Of a DNA stretch of 64,000 nucleotides, positions 16,476-24,791 are shown one piece after another. This stretch comes from Candidatus Obscuribacter sp. GTDB lineage: Bacteria > Cyanobacteriota > Vampirovibrionia > Obscuribacterales > Obscuribacteraceae. Every line of letters begins with the position of its first letter. The first letter of the stretch is position 1. The translations under genes and the position numbers were made by a program. The stretch spans positions 142,251 through 206,250 of the forward strand of contig JADYXR010000128.1 in the NCBI GenBank assembly GCA_021772095.1. Reading direction: 5' to 3'. The notes under the pieces were generated by a model that saw nothing but the letters and a program-made list of their open reading frames with translations, had not been told where the DNA came from and ran no database searches.

Positions 16476-16952
16476 TTACTTTTGCAGCAATTCTTCAAGA
16501 GTAGTTTTGTCGAGAATATTGGAGATTGAATCACGCACAGTTCGCATCAGCATTCGTAATCGACAACTATCAGGTTCAGGACAACTCGGACACGGCTCAT
16601 AAGCCGTCACTGAAGCGCACTGGATCGGCGCCAGAGGACCGTCCATCAGCCGCGCCACTTCTCCAATCGTGATTTCGTTTGCCGGGCGATTAAGGACATA
16701 GCCACCATGCGCTCCTCGACGACTTCGCAACAACCCGCCGTTTTTGAGAACGAGCAAAATTTGGTTGAGAAACGGTTCTGGAATTTGAGCATACTTGGCT
16801 ATCTCCGATGTAGTCACACCAGTGGGGGCGGATTTTCCGCCGAGATACATTAAGGCTTTAATTGCGTATTCACCCCGCCGGGAAACCTTCATGACCTGGT
16901 ATTGGCTATCTCCTGAATCTGGTTTTTCAATGTTGAGTGATTTGGTCAACAT
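16476..16952 (-). CDS. Rrf2-family transcription regulator
   Basis: Winged-helix DNA-binding protein of 158 residues. The family core begins at residue 21 (MKVSRRGEYAIKAL), with the recognition region TTSEIAKYAQIPEPFLNQIL, then LLRSRRGAHGGYVLNRP. Cysteines 112, 121, 124 and 130 (QCASVTAYEPCPSCPEPDSC) fall in the loop where IscR/NsrR-type members bind an Fe-S cluster, so sensing of redox, iron or sulfur status is likely. Translation may start at residue 1 or residue 21; neither has a strong site. The downstream neighbour is the TauE-type exporter, its probable target, along with its own promoter (palindrome at 16997-17011). Confidence 0.85.
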   Translation of the reverse strand: MLTKSLNIEKPDSGDSQYQVMKVSRRGEYAIKALMYLGGKSAPTGVTTSEIAKYAQIPEPFLNQILLVLKNGGLLRSRRGAHGGYVLNRPANEITIGEVARLMDGPLAPIQCASVTAYEPCPSCPEPDSCRLRMLMRTVRDSISNILDKTTLEELLQK

Positions 16953-16996
16953 TCAACGCGCTCATGTTGACAGGAAGGATAATCCCGCGCAATCCT

Positions 16997-17011
16997 TGAC
17001 ATCAAATGTCA
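16997..17011. promoter_or_regulatory. palindrome upstream of the Rrf2 gene
   Basis: TGACAT and ATGTCA arms with a three-base spacer form a perfect 15-base palindrome, 45 bases before the longest possible start of the regulator gene. This is a good position for autoregulation. Confidence 0.4.
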
Positions 17012-17201
17012 CACACCAAGCCGCCAGAAGTGTCGCCCGTGCCGGATATGACATCTCAACACTTCTTACCTAGGCGCTGCAAGCTTCTGACAAAGGATCG
17101 TTTAGCTACATATGTGCTGTTCAATTTCAGAATTGAACCGGCTCGAGTGGGCGAATGGGCGTGACGGTTTGCCGTTCGAACTTATTCGTCCATGTTGACA
17201 T

Positions 17202-17227
17202 GTTAAAAAATCGGACAGTTTTATGAC
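17202..17227 (-). repeat. copy C of the inverted repeat, overlapping a stop codon
   Basis: This 26-base copy reads GTCATAAAACTGTCC… on the minus strand. It contains the TAA stop of the 17221-18525 gene, so the element or its insertion may have set the end of that protein. Confidence 0.55.
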
Positions 17228-18525
17228 GACTTACTCTTCTTCAGTTCCGTCGACGGCAACTTCGAAATCAAACAAAGCTGCGCCGCTCGCTGCTCGACGC
17301 GCACAACAACGATTGAAACCGACTCGTACACAATCCGTTCGCCTTCGCGAGGTGGACGGTTCAACTGATCAAGAACAAGGCCGCTCACGGTCGTCACATC
17401 TTCATGTGTCAGAACTATTCCCAACTGTTCAGCAACTTCGTCCAATCGCACCGTGCCGGCCACTCGAAGCGAGCCGTCAGAAAGTTTTTCGATATCAGCG
17501 GCTTCTTCAGAATCGTACTCACCCAGTACTTCCTCGAAAATATCCCGGATAGTAATGAATCCAGCAGTACCGCCGTACTCGTCGAGCACGATGGCCATGT
17601 GCGTGCTGTACTCCTTCATCGCATCCAGGACAGTTTGAATCGGAGCAGAGCATGGCAGGAAGGGCACCGGCCGTAGTGGCAATACACATACGCCTTCCGT
17701 GTCCAAAAGCGATCCTAAATCTTTGATATGAACAGCTCCAACGATATTGTCTTTGTCAGTTTGATAAACCGGATATCTGGTGTGAAGCGTGTGGGTGAGC
17801 AGGTCTCGAATTTGGGCGGCGGTTGGGCGCATCGGCAATGCCACCATGTGCACACGTGGAACCATAATGTCTTCAGCGATGCGCTCACCGAAGTCGAACA
17901 GCTCTTTGATCATGTTGCCCATTTGATCGCTTAGAATGCCTTCGGTTTCGCTTTCCTGGACTATGAATTCAATCTCTTCGGGAGTGAACGCGGCGATGCT
18001 GGAAACGCTGCGATCGATGCCTATTCCTCGTAGAAGAAAGTTGCTCGTTCCGTTCAACACGATAATAATCGGCCAAAACAAACGAGTAAAAAACGACATC
18101 GGTTCGACAAGCATAAATAGAAATGCTTGCGAACTCTGCAAGGCAAGCGACTTGGGAACCATCTCGCCAAGCACAATATGGAAGTAAGTCAGGATGAAAA
18201 TTGCCAGCGCGCTGGAAACCGCGTGGATGGAAACAGCCTGGATGAAGTTGCCTTGTTCGAGGAAGGAGTGCAGCCAGTGCGCGATTGATTGTTCACCATA
18301 CATACCTAGACCAAGGCTCGCTATGGTAATTCCAACTTGCGCGGTGGCAATGTATTGATCCTGGCGCACCGGTTCTTTAAGTATGCCAAGCACCTTTGCT
18401 GCGCGTGCAGAACCCGCCTGCGCCATGCCTTCAATGGTGACGCGCGGCGCAGAAACAATGGCGAACTCTGACGCAACAAACATGGCGTTGATCAAAATCA
18501 AGAAAATGATAATGAAGATTTCCAT
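17221..18525 (-). CDS. CNNM/HlyC-type membrane protein with CBS domains (second of pair)
   Basis: A 434-residue protein with the DUF21 (CNNM) membrane domain (residues ~1-180, including LGEMVPKSLALQ), a CBS pair (~200-335, with EDIMVPRVHMVALP and MAIVLDEYGGTAGFIT) and the C-terminal CorC_HlyC domain. Family members are linked to Mg2+/Co2+ export or membrane integrity. Its ATG overlaps the stop of the preceding paralogue by one base (TAATG), so both are made together. The Ser/Lys-rich last residues end within repeat copy C. Confidence 0.85.
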   Translation of the reverse strand: MEIFIIIFLILINAMFVASEFAIVSAPRVTIEGMAQAGSARAAKVLGILKEPVRQDQYIATAQVGITIASLGLGMYGEQSIAHWLHSFLEQGNFIQAVSIHAVSSALAIFILTYFHIVLGEMVPKSLALQSSQAFLFMLVEPMSFFTRLFWPIIIVLNGTSNFLLRGIGIDRSVSSIAAFTPEEIEFIVQESETEGILSDQMGNMIKELFDFGERIAEDIMVPRVHMVALPMRPTAAQIRDLLTHTLHTRYPVYQTDKDNIVGAVHIKDLGSLLDTEGVCVLPLRPVPFLPCSAPIQTVLDAMKEYSTHMAIVLDEYGGTAGFITIRDIFEEVLGEYDSEEAADIEKLSDGSLRVAGTVRLDEVAEQLGIVLTHEDVTTVSGLVLDQLNRPPREGERIVYESVSIVVVRVEQRAAQLCLISKLPSTELKKSKSS

Positions 18526-19847
18526 TACTCATTCCCTTTGATTTTCTTGGTGACAATGACAGACGTAACCGCATTGTGCTCGACTTCTTCGACTTCCAAG
18601 CTGACGTCTTGAAGTTCCAAAATTTCGCCGCGTTCAGGAACGCGCCCTAACGTTTCAATCACTAAACCATTAATGGTATCCGCATCCGTCTCAGGAATAT
18701 CGCCGAGAAATTTCAATGCACGTTTAATTTTATACGCGCCAGACAGGCATACGCGCTCATCTTCGAGAATCTCGAATTTTATCTCGCGCTTGAATTCATC
18801 GATCTCGGTCTCTTCCATGAGCTCGCCGAGAATGTCACCGACTGTCACGAGTCCCAATGTGCCACCATGTTCATCCATGACGAGCGCCGCGTGAGACCGA
18901 CTGTTCTTCAGCTCCTTCATCAAGCGTTCCATACTCAAGTTGCCGGGAACGATAGGAAGTGGTTTCACAAGTGGTGCTATGCCATCCTCTGCTTTTCCGT
19001 TCACTCTTGCAAACACGATGTCTTTGACATTGACGATGCCGCGCACATCATCAATCGTGTCACCGTAGACTAGAACCCGCGTGAATGGGTTGTCCATCGC
19101 GAGATTATAATAATCATCGATACTGGCATCAATGTTCAAAGCCGTCAATTTTGTTCGTGGTGTCATGATCTGCTTAGCGGTTTCTTGACTGAGTTCGATG
19201 GCATGGTGCAAGCGCTCGTGCTCACCATGTTCGAGTAAGCCGCCATCTTTGCTTTCTGCAAGAAGCAGCTCGATTTCATCCAGCGAGTGAATGTGTTTGT
19301 GCGAAGAAGCCGGCACGCCCAAAAGGCTTAGAAGCGCAGTACCACTGCCGTTTAGAATCCAGATGAACGGTTTGAACACCCGCGCTGATATCGTAAGCGG
19401 CCAATACATGAATAGTGCAATTCGACTGGAAAACTGCAGTGCCACTGCTTTAGGAAGCAGTTCTCCGAACAATATTTGAGTCAGAGTCAAAACTGTGAGA
19501 ATCAAAAACACGGAAGCAGAAATGGCGATAGCTTCATCGACATGGAAATGCTCGACCAGGAACGCGGCCACGGACGGTCCCAACGTCGCCTGAGTGCAGG
19601 CGCCATTTACCAGGCTGGCGAAAGTAATACCAATCTGACAGGTAGCGATGTATTGATCAAGTTCGCGGGGATGCTCGATGACCTTCAGCAGTGCCTTTGC
19701 CAGCTTATTGCCGTCATGAGCCAGTTTGCGAATCTGCGCGACTCTTGCCGCAACCGTCGCGAACTCGGCCGCAACGTAAAAGGCGTTGACTGTAATCAGC
19801 AGTGCAGCAAGAACGAGGCTAAAAATCATGTTTTCCCAAGATAGCAC
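18525..19847 (-). CDS. CNNM/HlyC-type membrane protein with CBS domains (first of pair)
   Basis: Same three-part layout as its downstream paralogue: DUF21 membrane domain with FGELLPKAVALQ, CBS pair (QIMTPRTKLTALNID and AALVMDEHGGTLGLVT), and a CorC_HlyC domain (DADTINGLVIETLGRVPERGE). 440 residues. Divergence between the two copies is considerable, so the duplication is old. Paired genes of this kind are common in bacteria, and the products may form a heterodimer. The region 19848-19990 separates it from the divergent Nudix gene. Confidence 0.85.
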   Translation of the reverse strand: MLSWENMIFSLVLAALLITVNAFYVAAEFATVAARVAQIRKLAHDGNKLAKALLKVIEHPRELDQYIATCQIGITFASLVNGACTQATLGPSVAAFLVEHFHVDEAIAISASVFLILTVLTLTQILFGELLPKAVALQFSSRIALFMYWPLTISARVFKPFIWILNGSGTALLSLLGVPASSHKHIHSLDEIELLLAESKDGGLLEHGEHERLHHAIELSQETAKQIMTPRTKLTALNIDASIDDYYNLAMDNPFTRVLVYGDTIDDVRGIVNVKDIVFARVNGKAEDGIAPLVKPLPIVPGNLSMERLMKELKNSRSHAALVMDEHGGTLGLVTVGDILGELMEETEIDEFKREIKFEILEDERVCLSGAYKIKRALKFLGDIPETDADTINGLVIETLGRVPERGEILELQDVSLEVEEVEHNAVTSVIVTKKIKGNE

Positions 19848-19990
19848 GCCCTAAATATTGGTATGCCCTATTGTGCTCCATGTTTCGCGACTTAGATGAT
19901 CGTGCCGTCATGACGGCATTTAGAGGGACTGATAAAATCTCATTCCGTTCCTGATCTGAGAAATTAAGTTCCAAGAGTGCCAAAAGAAAT

Positions 19991-20554
19991 ATGACAATGA
20001 AACTGACCAATCCATGGAAAACCGTCAACCAGCAAGTCGTTTATGACAATGACTGGATCCGTGTTCGCGAAGATAATGTGATAAGACCGGATGGTAAGCC
20101 AGGCATTTATGGCATCGTTCAATACAAGAACAAAGCGATCGGCATTTTGCCAATCGACGAAGATGGAAACGTTTATCTGGTCGGGCAGTACCGTTATCCA
20201 CTCGAGCAATACTCCTGGGAAATACCGGAAGGCGGCTGCCCTGAGGGCGAAGAGCCGTTGGAAGCTGCCCGGCGAGAGTTACTGGAAGAAACCGGATTAA
20301 CGGCCGCCAATTGGCAACTTTTAGGCACCGCACATCTCTCGAATTCTGTTTCAAACGAGGAAGCGTTTTTCTATCTAGCTACCGGTTTAAAACAAGGAAT
20401 CGCTCAGCCTGACGGCACTGAAGAACTCGAACACAAACGAGTTCACTTTACCGAGGCATTGCAGATGGTGGCAAAAGGTGGGATCACCGACGCACTAAGT
20501 GTGCTTGCGATCAACAGTTATGCAGTGCAATTCGGAAGATGGCAGAAAGCATAA
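19991..20554 (+). CDS. Nudix hydrolase, ADP-ribose pyrophosphatase-like
   Basis: A 187-residue cytoplasmic enzyme. The Nudix box runs from about residue 81 to 103 (core EAARRELLEETGL), binding the catalytic metal ions. The N-terminal WIRVREDNVIRPDGKPGIYG and the SWEIPEGG lead-in are typical of the ADP-ribose/NDP-sugar branch. It hydrolyses a pyrophosphate bond in nucleoside-diphosphate compounds; the precise substrate is not determined. Starts at residue 1 or 3 are both possible. The bestrophin gene follows 74 bases later on the same strand. Confidence 0.88.
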   Translation: MTMKLTNPWKTVNQQVVYDNDWIRVREDNVIRPDGKPGIYGIVQYKNKAIGILPIDEDGNVYLVGQYRYPLEQYSWEIPEGGCPEGEEPLEAARRELLEETGLTAANWQLLGTAHLSNSVSNEEAFFYLATGLKQGIAQPDGTEELEHKRVHFTEALQMVAKGGITDALSVLAINSYAVQFGRWQKA

Positions 20555-20628
20555 ACGAGAAACAAGGCGATCGGATTCTATAGAACAAGATCCGGGAACA
20601 GTGATCTAGGTCCTCAGCAAGGGTTACT

Positions 20629-21543
20629 TTGTCCGTGAAAAAAATTTGGCAGTACATCGCTCCAGGCGGCGCCCCATTCTGGCTGTGCAACGGTCTCGTC
20701 ATCGTCTACAGTCTCAGTGTCCAATGGATCGATGACCACGGATTCCCCGCGAAGAAACTAATCGAAGCAGATGCCGCACTTTTGACCAGCGTTATTATGG
20801 GCATTTTGCTGGTTTTTAGAACTAACAGCGCCTACGATCGCTGGTGGGAAGGGCGAAAGCTCTGGGGGAGTTTAGTTAACGAGCTGCGAAACTTCAGCAT
20901 AAAAGCGCGTGAATACGCCAATCTCGATGAACGCGAAAGTGCGGCTCTTGCAGCTTTGATGATTGGCTTTGCACACGGACTAAAAGACCATTTGCGCGGC
21001 ATCGAAAATATGTCGTTGATTCCGCAAACGTCACGCGATGAAAAACAAAACGTCAGCCACTTGCCTCTGGCGATCTCGCAACTGATTTATCGCAGCCTGC
21101 ATCAATGGCGCATAGATGGAAGAGTGACCGAGATCGAAATGCTTCAGCTCGATCGACACGCTCGCGCATTGATGGACATTTGCGGCGGCTGCGAACGGAT
21201 TCGAAAATCGCCAATCGCGGGCTCATACAAATTCATACTCTGGCTGGGTATGACGTTGTATTTCGTCATCCTGCCGTGGCTTCTCGTGCCGACAGTCGAC
21301 AACATTACGGTCTACATGGTGGCGGTCGGCGCTTATTTTGTCTTATCTCTGGAGTTTTTGGCAGAAGAAGTAGAAGAGCCTTTCGGCCGCCAGGCTAACG
21401 ATCTGCCGCTAGATGATATTTGTAAAACCATCGAAGAGTCTATGGCTGACGTTCTTCACTACCGCGCCCAACAAGCAAGCCCGAATCTAGACGCCACAGC
21501 CAAGTTGCCCAGGCACGAAGGCACTGAGCCGGCCGGGGTGTAG
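20629..21543 (+). CDS. bestrophin-family anion channel
   Basis: A 304-residue inner-membrane protein with four main hydrophobic segments. Signature blocks are FRTNSAYDRWWEGRKLWG, GGCERIRKSPIAGSY and the C-terminal EEVEEPFGRQANDLPLDD. Bacterial bestrophins form pentameric channels, chloride-selective in some members and cation-selective in others. The TTG start at 20629 has AAGGG five bases before it. Two copies of the 27-bp repeat follow the gene. Confidence 0.85.
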   Translation: MSVKKIWQYIAPGGAPFWLCNGLVIVYSLSVQWIDDHGFPAKKLIEADAALLTSVIMGILLVFRTNSAYDRWWEGRKLWGSLVNELRNFSIKAREYANLDERESAALAALMIGFAHGLKDHLRGIENMSLIPQTSRDEKQNVSHLPLAISQLIYRSLHQWRIDGRVTEIEMLQLDRHARALMDICGGCERIRKSPIAGSYKFILWLGMTLYFVILPWLLVPTVDNITVYMVAVGAYFVLSLEFLAEEVEEPFGRQANDLPLDDICKTIEESMADVLHYRAQQASPNLDATAKLPRHEGTEPAGV

Positions 21544-21567
21544 TTCCTTTTGCGGCAGTTTTAGCTG

Positions 21568-21751
21568 GTCATAAAAACGGCCATTTTTTATGACGTTTCA
21601 ACATCACCGGAAATCTGACAATAACGTCCCAACGCGCGCCGGCGCACGTCCAGAACGATCGACTGTCAAACGCAGCTGAACCCACTCACGCCTGAACGTC
21701 GTCGCTTTCTAGAAGTTTGACTAAGTCATAAAAACTGCCATTTTTTATGAC
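21568..21751. repeat. two copies (D, E) of the 27-bp inverted repeat
   Basis: Copies at 21568-21594 and 21725-21751, 157 bases apart, both GTCATAAAAAC…TTTTTTATGAC. Here the arms pair over about ten bases, and the T/A change relative to copy A (G/C) is matched in both arms. Similar sequence continues after both copies (TTCAACATC and TTCACCATC), so the conserved unit is longer than the palindrome. Copy D starts 24 bases after the bestrophin stop. Confidence 0.7.
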
Positions 21752-21906
21752 CGTTCACCATCCCCGAATTCTGCCCCCCCTGCCCCTCACCCCTTACAGG
21801 CGCGGGCTTAAGCGCCGCCAGCCGCGTAGCCTCACAGCCGTCGGTTTTGACGTCTAAAAACAATTAAAGGCTACCTTAGATGTTTCAAGAGAATGACAAG
21901 AGGTTT

Positions 21907-21921
21907 CATGCTAGCATCTGA
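21907..21921 (+). promoter_or_regulatory. possible extended -10 element of MBOAT gene 1
   Basis: CATGCTAGCATCTGA has the TGnTAnnnT form of an extended -10 promoter, about 35 bases before the MBOAT ATG. Nearly the same string precedes the ABC permease (46562-46574) and the second MBOAT gene (43632-43642). No convincing -35 box is seen. Confidence 0.3.
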
Positions 21922-21951
21922 CCTTCTTACAGTCAGATTTTCGGAACCGCT

Positions 21952-23409
21952 ATGCTTTTCACCAGCCTCGATTACCTACTGTTTTTGCCGGTAGTGGTCG
22001 TCCTATTCTGGGTGCTGCCACTCAAGTTCCGCCTGCCCATGCTTCTTGCGGCAAGCTGGTTTTTCTACATGTGTTGGAATCCGGCGTTCATTGCCCTTAT
22101 CGTAGGCATGACGGCCTTCAATTATTACTTCGGTAAGTTGTTGAGCAAAGCCGACCAGAACAAGAAGCTTGTCTTTGGCATCGGCGTTGGCGCTAACCTA
22201 CTCTGTCTGGCAGTGTTCAAATACGCCAACATGTTTGTCACAAGCATGTCGTCGGCGACTGGCCTGGTTACAGGCCACAATCCGGATTGGTCGCTCAACA
22301 TCATTCTGCCGCTTGCGATTTCCTTTTTCACATTCGAATTCATTCACTATCTATTTGAAATTTATCGCGGAAACAAGCCTGTAGACTCATTTGTCCTCTT
22401 CTCACTGTTCGCGGCGTTCTTCCCAACTCAGATCGCCGGTCCGATTAAACGCTATCCCGACTTCGTCGCACAGATGAATGCCCATCAGGAAAAGCATCCT
22501 ACGCTCAAGATGTTTGACGATGGTCTGCCATTGATTTTGATAGGGCTCGCGAAGAAAGTCTTGCTGGCAGACAATCTTGCCGTACTTGTGCAAATGGGAA
22601 TGCAGGAGCCTTCGTCGTACGGCGCGCCGGAACTCTGGTTGTTCGCGTACGCATTCGCTTTCCAAATCTATTTTGATTTCTCAGGCTACACAGACATAGC
22701 GCGCGGTTCGGCGATGTTGTTCGGATACAAAATTCCGATCAACTTCAACATGCCCTACATCGCTAAGAACATCGCCGATTTTTGGCACCGCTGGCATATC
22801 TCGTTGTCGAGCTGGTTGCGCGATTATTTGTTCATTCCACTGGGTGGTTCGCGTGGTGGCAGATGGCTCACACATCGCAACCTGTTTCTGACGATGGCAC
22901 TCGGTGGACTATGGCACGGCGCCAGCTGGAGCTTCATGGTCTGGGGCGTTTATCACGGACTGGCATTGATCATTCATCGCGAGTACACCTTCCTACGTGA
23001 CCGCATCGCGCCACTCAAAGCATTTAGCGAAACCAAACTATACAGCGCAATGTCGCTTCTACTCACCTTCCACGTAGTCTGTATCGGTTGGGTTTTCTTC
23101 CGCGTCGAGAACATTCAAAACGCCTTTATGATCGTCAAACGCATGATTTTGATGAAACCAATTTTCTCAACTGCAGAACAGGGGCAGTTCTTCGTACTCA
23201 AAGAGAACATGCCTGTTGTCGTGCCCGTAGTACTAATTATGGTGGCACTGCTTTTGATCCAAAACTGGCCGGTGAGCTACTTGAACTCAAAATCGTTTTT
23301 CAAAACCCTTCCGGCGCCTGTTAAAGCGGTGTTCTGCACCGTCCTTCTCTTTGCTCTGATAACATTCATTCCGGACGATCAAAAACCGTTCATATACTTC
23401 CAGTTTTAA
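21952..23409 (+). CDS. MBOAT-family O-acyltransferase, AlgI-like (copy 1)
   Basis: A 485-residue polytopic inner-membrane protein that moves an acyl group (usually acetyl) across the membrane for attachment to a polysaccharide. The family core is present: FFPTQIAGPIKRYPDF, FQIYFDFSGYTDIARG, FWHRWHISLSSWLRDYLFIPLGGSRGG in the middle, and GLWHGASW with the invariant His at residue 322, the same number as in Pseudomonas AlgI. The SGNH-type gene 48 bases downstream is its likely partner. Two close paralogues are at 43756 and 49467. The acceptor is probably the same surface glycan handled by the WbsX and sulfotransferase genes, which is inference. Confidence 0.9.
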   Translation: MLFTSLDYLLFLPVVVVLFWVLPLKFRLPMLLAASWFFYMCWNPAFIALIVGMTAFNYYFGKLLSKADQNKKLVFGIGVGANLLCLAVFKYANMFVTSMSSATGLVTGHNPDWSLNIILPLAISFFTFEFIHYLFEIYRGNKPVDSFVLFSLFAAFFPTQIAGPIKRYPDFVAQMNAHQEKHPTLKMFDDGLPLILIGLAKKVLLADNLAVLVQMGMQEPSSYGAPELWLFAYAFAFQIYFDFSGYTDIARGSAMLFGYKIPINFNMPYIAKNIADFWHRWHISLSSWLRDYLFIPLGGSRGGRWLTHRNLFLTMALGGLWHGASWSFMVWGVYHGLALIIHREYTFLRDRIAPLKAFSETKLYSAMSLLLTFHVVCIGWVFFRVENIQNAFMIVKRMILMKPIFSTAEQGQFFVLKENMPVVVPVVLIMVALLLIQNWPVSYLNSKSFFKTLPAPVKAVFCTVLLFALITFIPDDQKPFIYFQF

Positions 23410-23457
23410 ACCGGTCCTTCGTTCAAACGACTTAGTTTCAAATCACCAAGAGGCACT

Positions 23458-24735
23458 GTGACAACAAACTCGATAGCAACAAAGACAAAAACGGTGGCAA
23501 TGAGACTCGCCACCAGTACGGTTGTCTTGCTGATCGTATTTTTCGTCGCAGCTGAAATCGTGATTCGAGAAACGCGACCACTGCGCATGTTCAATCACAC
23601 CGGACTGACTTCGATTAATCAGAACTTTCTAGTCTCCAAGCTACCGCCTTGCTTATCGTCCCACGAGAATCCGGAAGTCTTACTTCTTGGATCTTCACTG
23701 GTGCTCGTGCCTTCAGTGCGCTGCGACGACAGTTTTCACAATCGCAAAACCAGATTCGACCGCTGGTATTATCGCAATGTGATCGACGAATACACCAAAG
23801 CCGACTTCTTCCAAAATGCTCTAACCAAGGCCAGCTCTCAGAATCGCAAGGTTCTAGACCTGGCAATTGCGGCAAGCATAATGTCGGATCAACATTTGAT
23901 TTTGAAGAAGTATTTGGCGAGCGGCAAAAAGCCGGAGCTTATCGTTTGTGGAATCGCACCTCGCGACTTCCTCGATAACTTGAGGCAAGACCCAGAGAAG
24001 ACGCCAACTTATTCAATTCTAGCGGACCTCACTTGCGTCAAAGATCTGTTGGAACAAAAGCGTTCCAAAGAAGCAATTTCAAATTTTGCTTTTGGTTATC
24101 TCTCTGACGTGTTCAAAAACCGAGCTGACTACAAGACTTTCCTGGTTGGCGCCGCGTCACGCATTAGCGGGCATCCGGTAGATCTCTACAATGCCACGCT
24201 CGATCAAGAAAAATCCGCAGAGCCAACCACTGGAATGGCCGTGGTTGCAGAGAAGGCTGATCGCGGCGTTCTCGACAATTCGAAGCCTCTCTACAAAGAG
24301 CCTAAAAACACTCTCAGCGATCTGAAGGAATATAATCGCATTTACTTGCCGGTCAACAACAATGTGTTCAAACTTCAGCTCGGCTACCTCGATAAGTTTC
24401 TGGCATTGGCAACGGAACACAACATCCCGGTAGTGCTTGTTGAGATGCCGCTTACGGCGGAGAACCTGGCAATACTTCCTGATGACGTGAGGCGCCGCTA
24501 CTCGAAAAAGGTGCAAGAGCTTGCCACCAGATATAATGCCAAAATAGTTACACCAGGCGAAAGAATGACTTTTGCCACCGACGATTTCGAAGACTCCGTC
24601 CACTTGAACACACAAGGCGGGCTCAAGGTTTTCTCCGATGTCGCCCAACAAATCGGCAACGATCGAGCACTCGCACAACGCACTGGGCGAAACAAAACGA
24701 CTCTCGGTTCACTACCGATTCAGTGGCCTTTTTAA
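23458..24735 (+). CDS. SGNH-hydrolase-like (DUF1574/AlgJ-type) acyltransferase partner 1
   Basis: A 425-residue protein with one N-terminal membrane anchor (about residues 14-36, VVLLIVFFVAAEIVI) and an extracytoplasmic SGNH-like domain. The block I nucleophile region is EVLLLGSSLVLVPS (Ser79/80), the middle holds VCGIAPRDFLDN, and the DxxH-type end motif is DSVHLNTQGG at about 380. In alginate-type systems such proteins finish the O-acetylation begun by the MBOAT partner. The GTG start has AAGAGG five bases upstream. It pairs with the 21952 gene, as the 45226 gene does with 43756. Confidence 0.75.
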   Translation: MTTNSIATKTKTVAMRLATSTVVLLIVFFVAAEIVIRETRPLRMFNHTGLTSINQNFLVSKLPPCLSSHENPEVLLLGSSLVLVPSVRCDDSFHNRKTRFDRWYYRNVIDEYTKADFFQNALTKASSQNRKVLDLAIAASIMSDQHLILKKYLASGKKPELIVCGIAPRDFLDNLRQDPEKTPTYSILADLTCVKDLLEQKRSKEAISNFAFGYLSDVFKNRADYKTFLVGAASRISGHPVDLYNATLDQEKSAEPTTGMAVVAEKADRGVLDNSKPLYKEPKNTLSDLKEYNRIYLPVNNNVFKLQLGYLDKFLALATEHNIPVVLVEMPLTAENLAILPDDVRRRYSKKVQELATRYNAKIVTPGERMTFATDDFEDSVHLNTQGGLKVFSDVAQQIGNDRALAQRTGRNKTTLGSLPIQWPF

Positions 24736-24791
24736 ACGAGCGCTACCTGCTTCGCGGTGCAGCATCAGCCTCGCTGATCGCATCAATATCC

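Larger units (their letters stand above)
21544..21951. other. 408-base intergenic region before the first MBOAT gene
   Basis: No gene is visible. It contains repeat copies D and E, a C-rich patch (about 21774-21797), and near its end a possible extended -10 element for the MBOAT gene (21907-21921). Confidence 0.5.

Noticed and set aside
24157..24678. 173-codon minus-strand frame opposite SGNH partner 1
   Set aside because: A shadow of a well-supported gene with no recognisable motif of its own.
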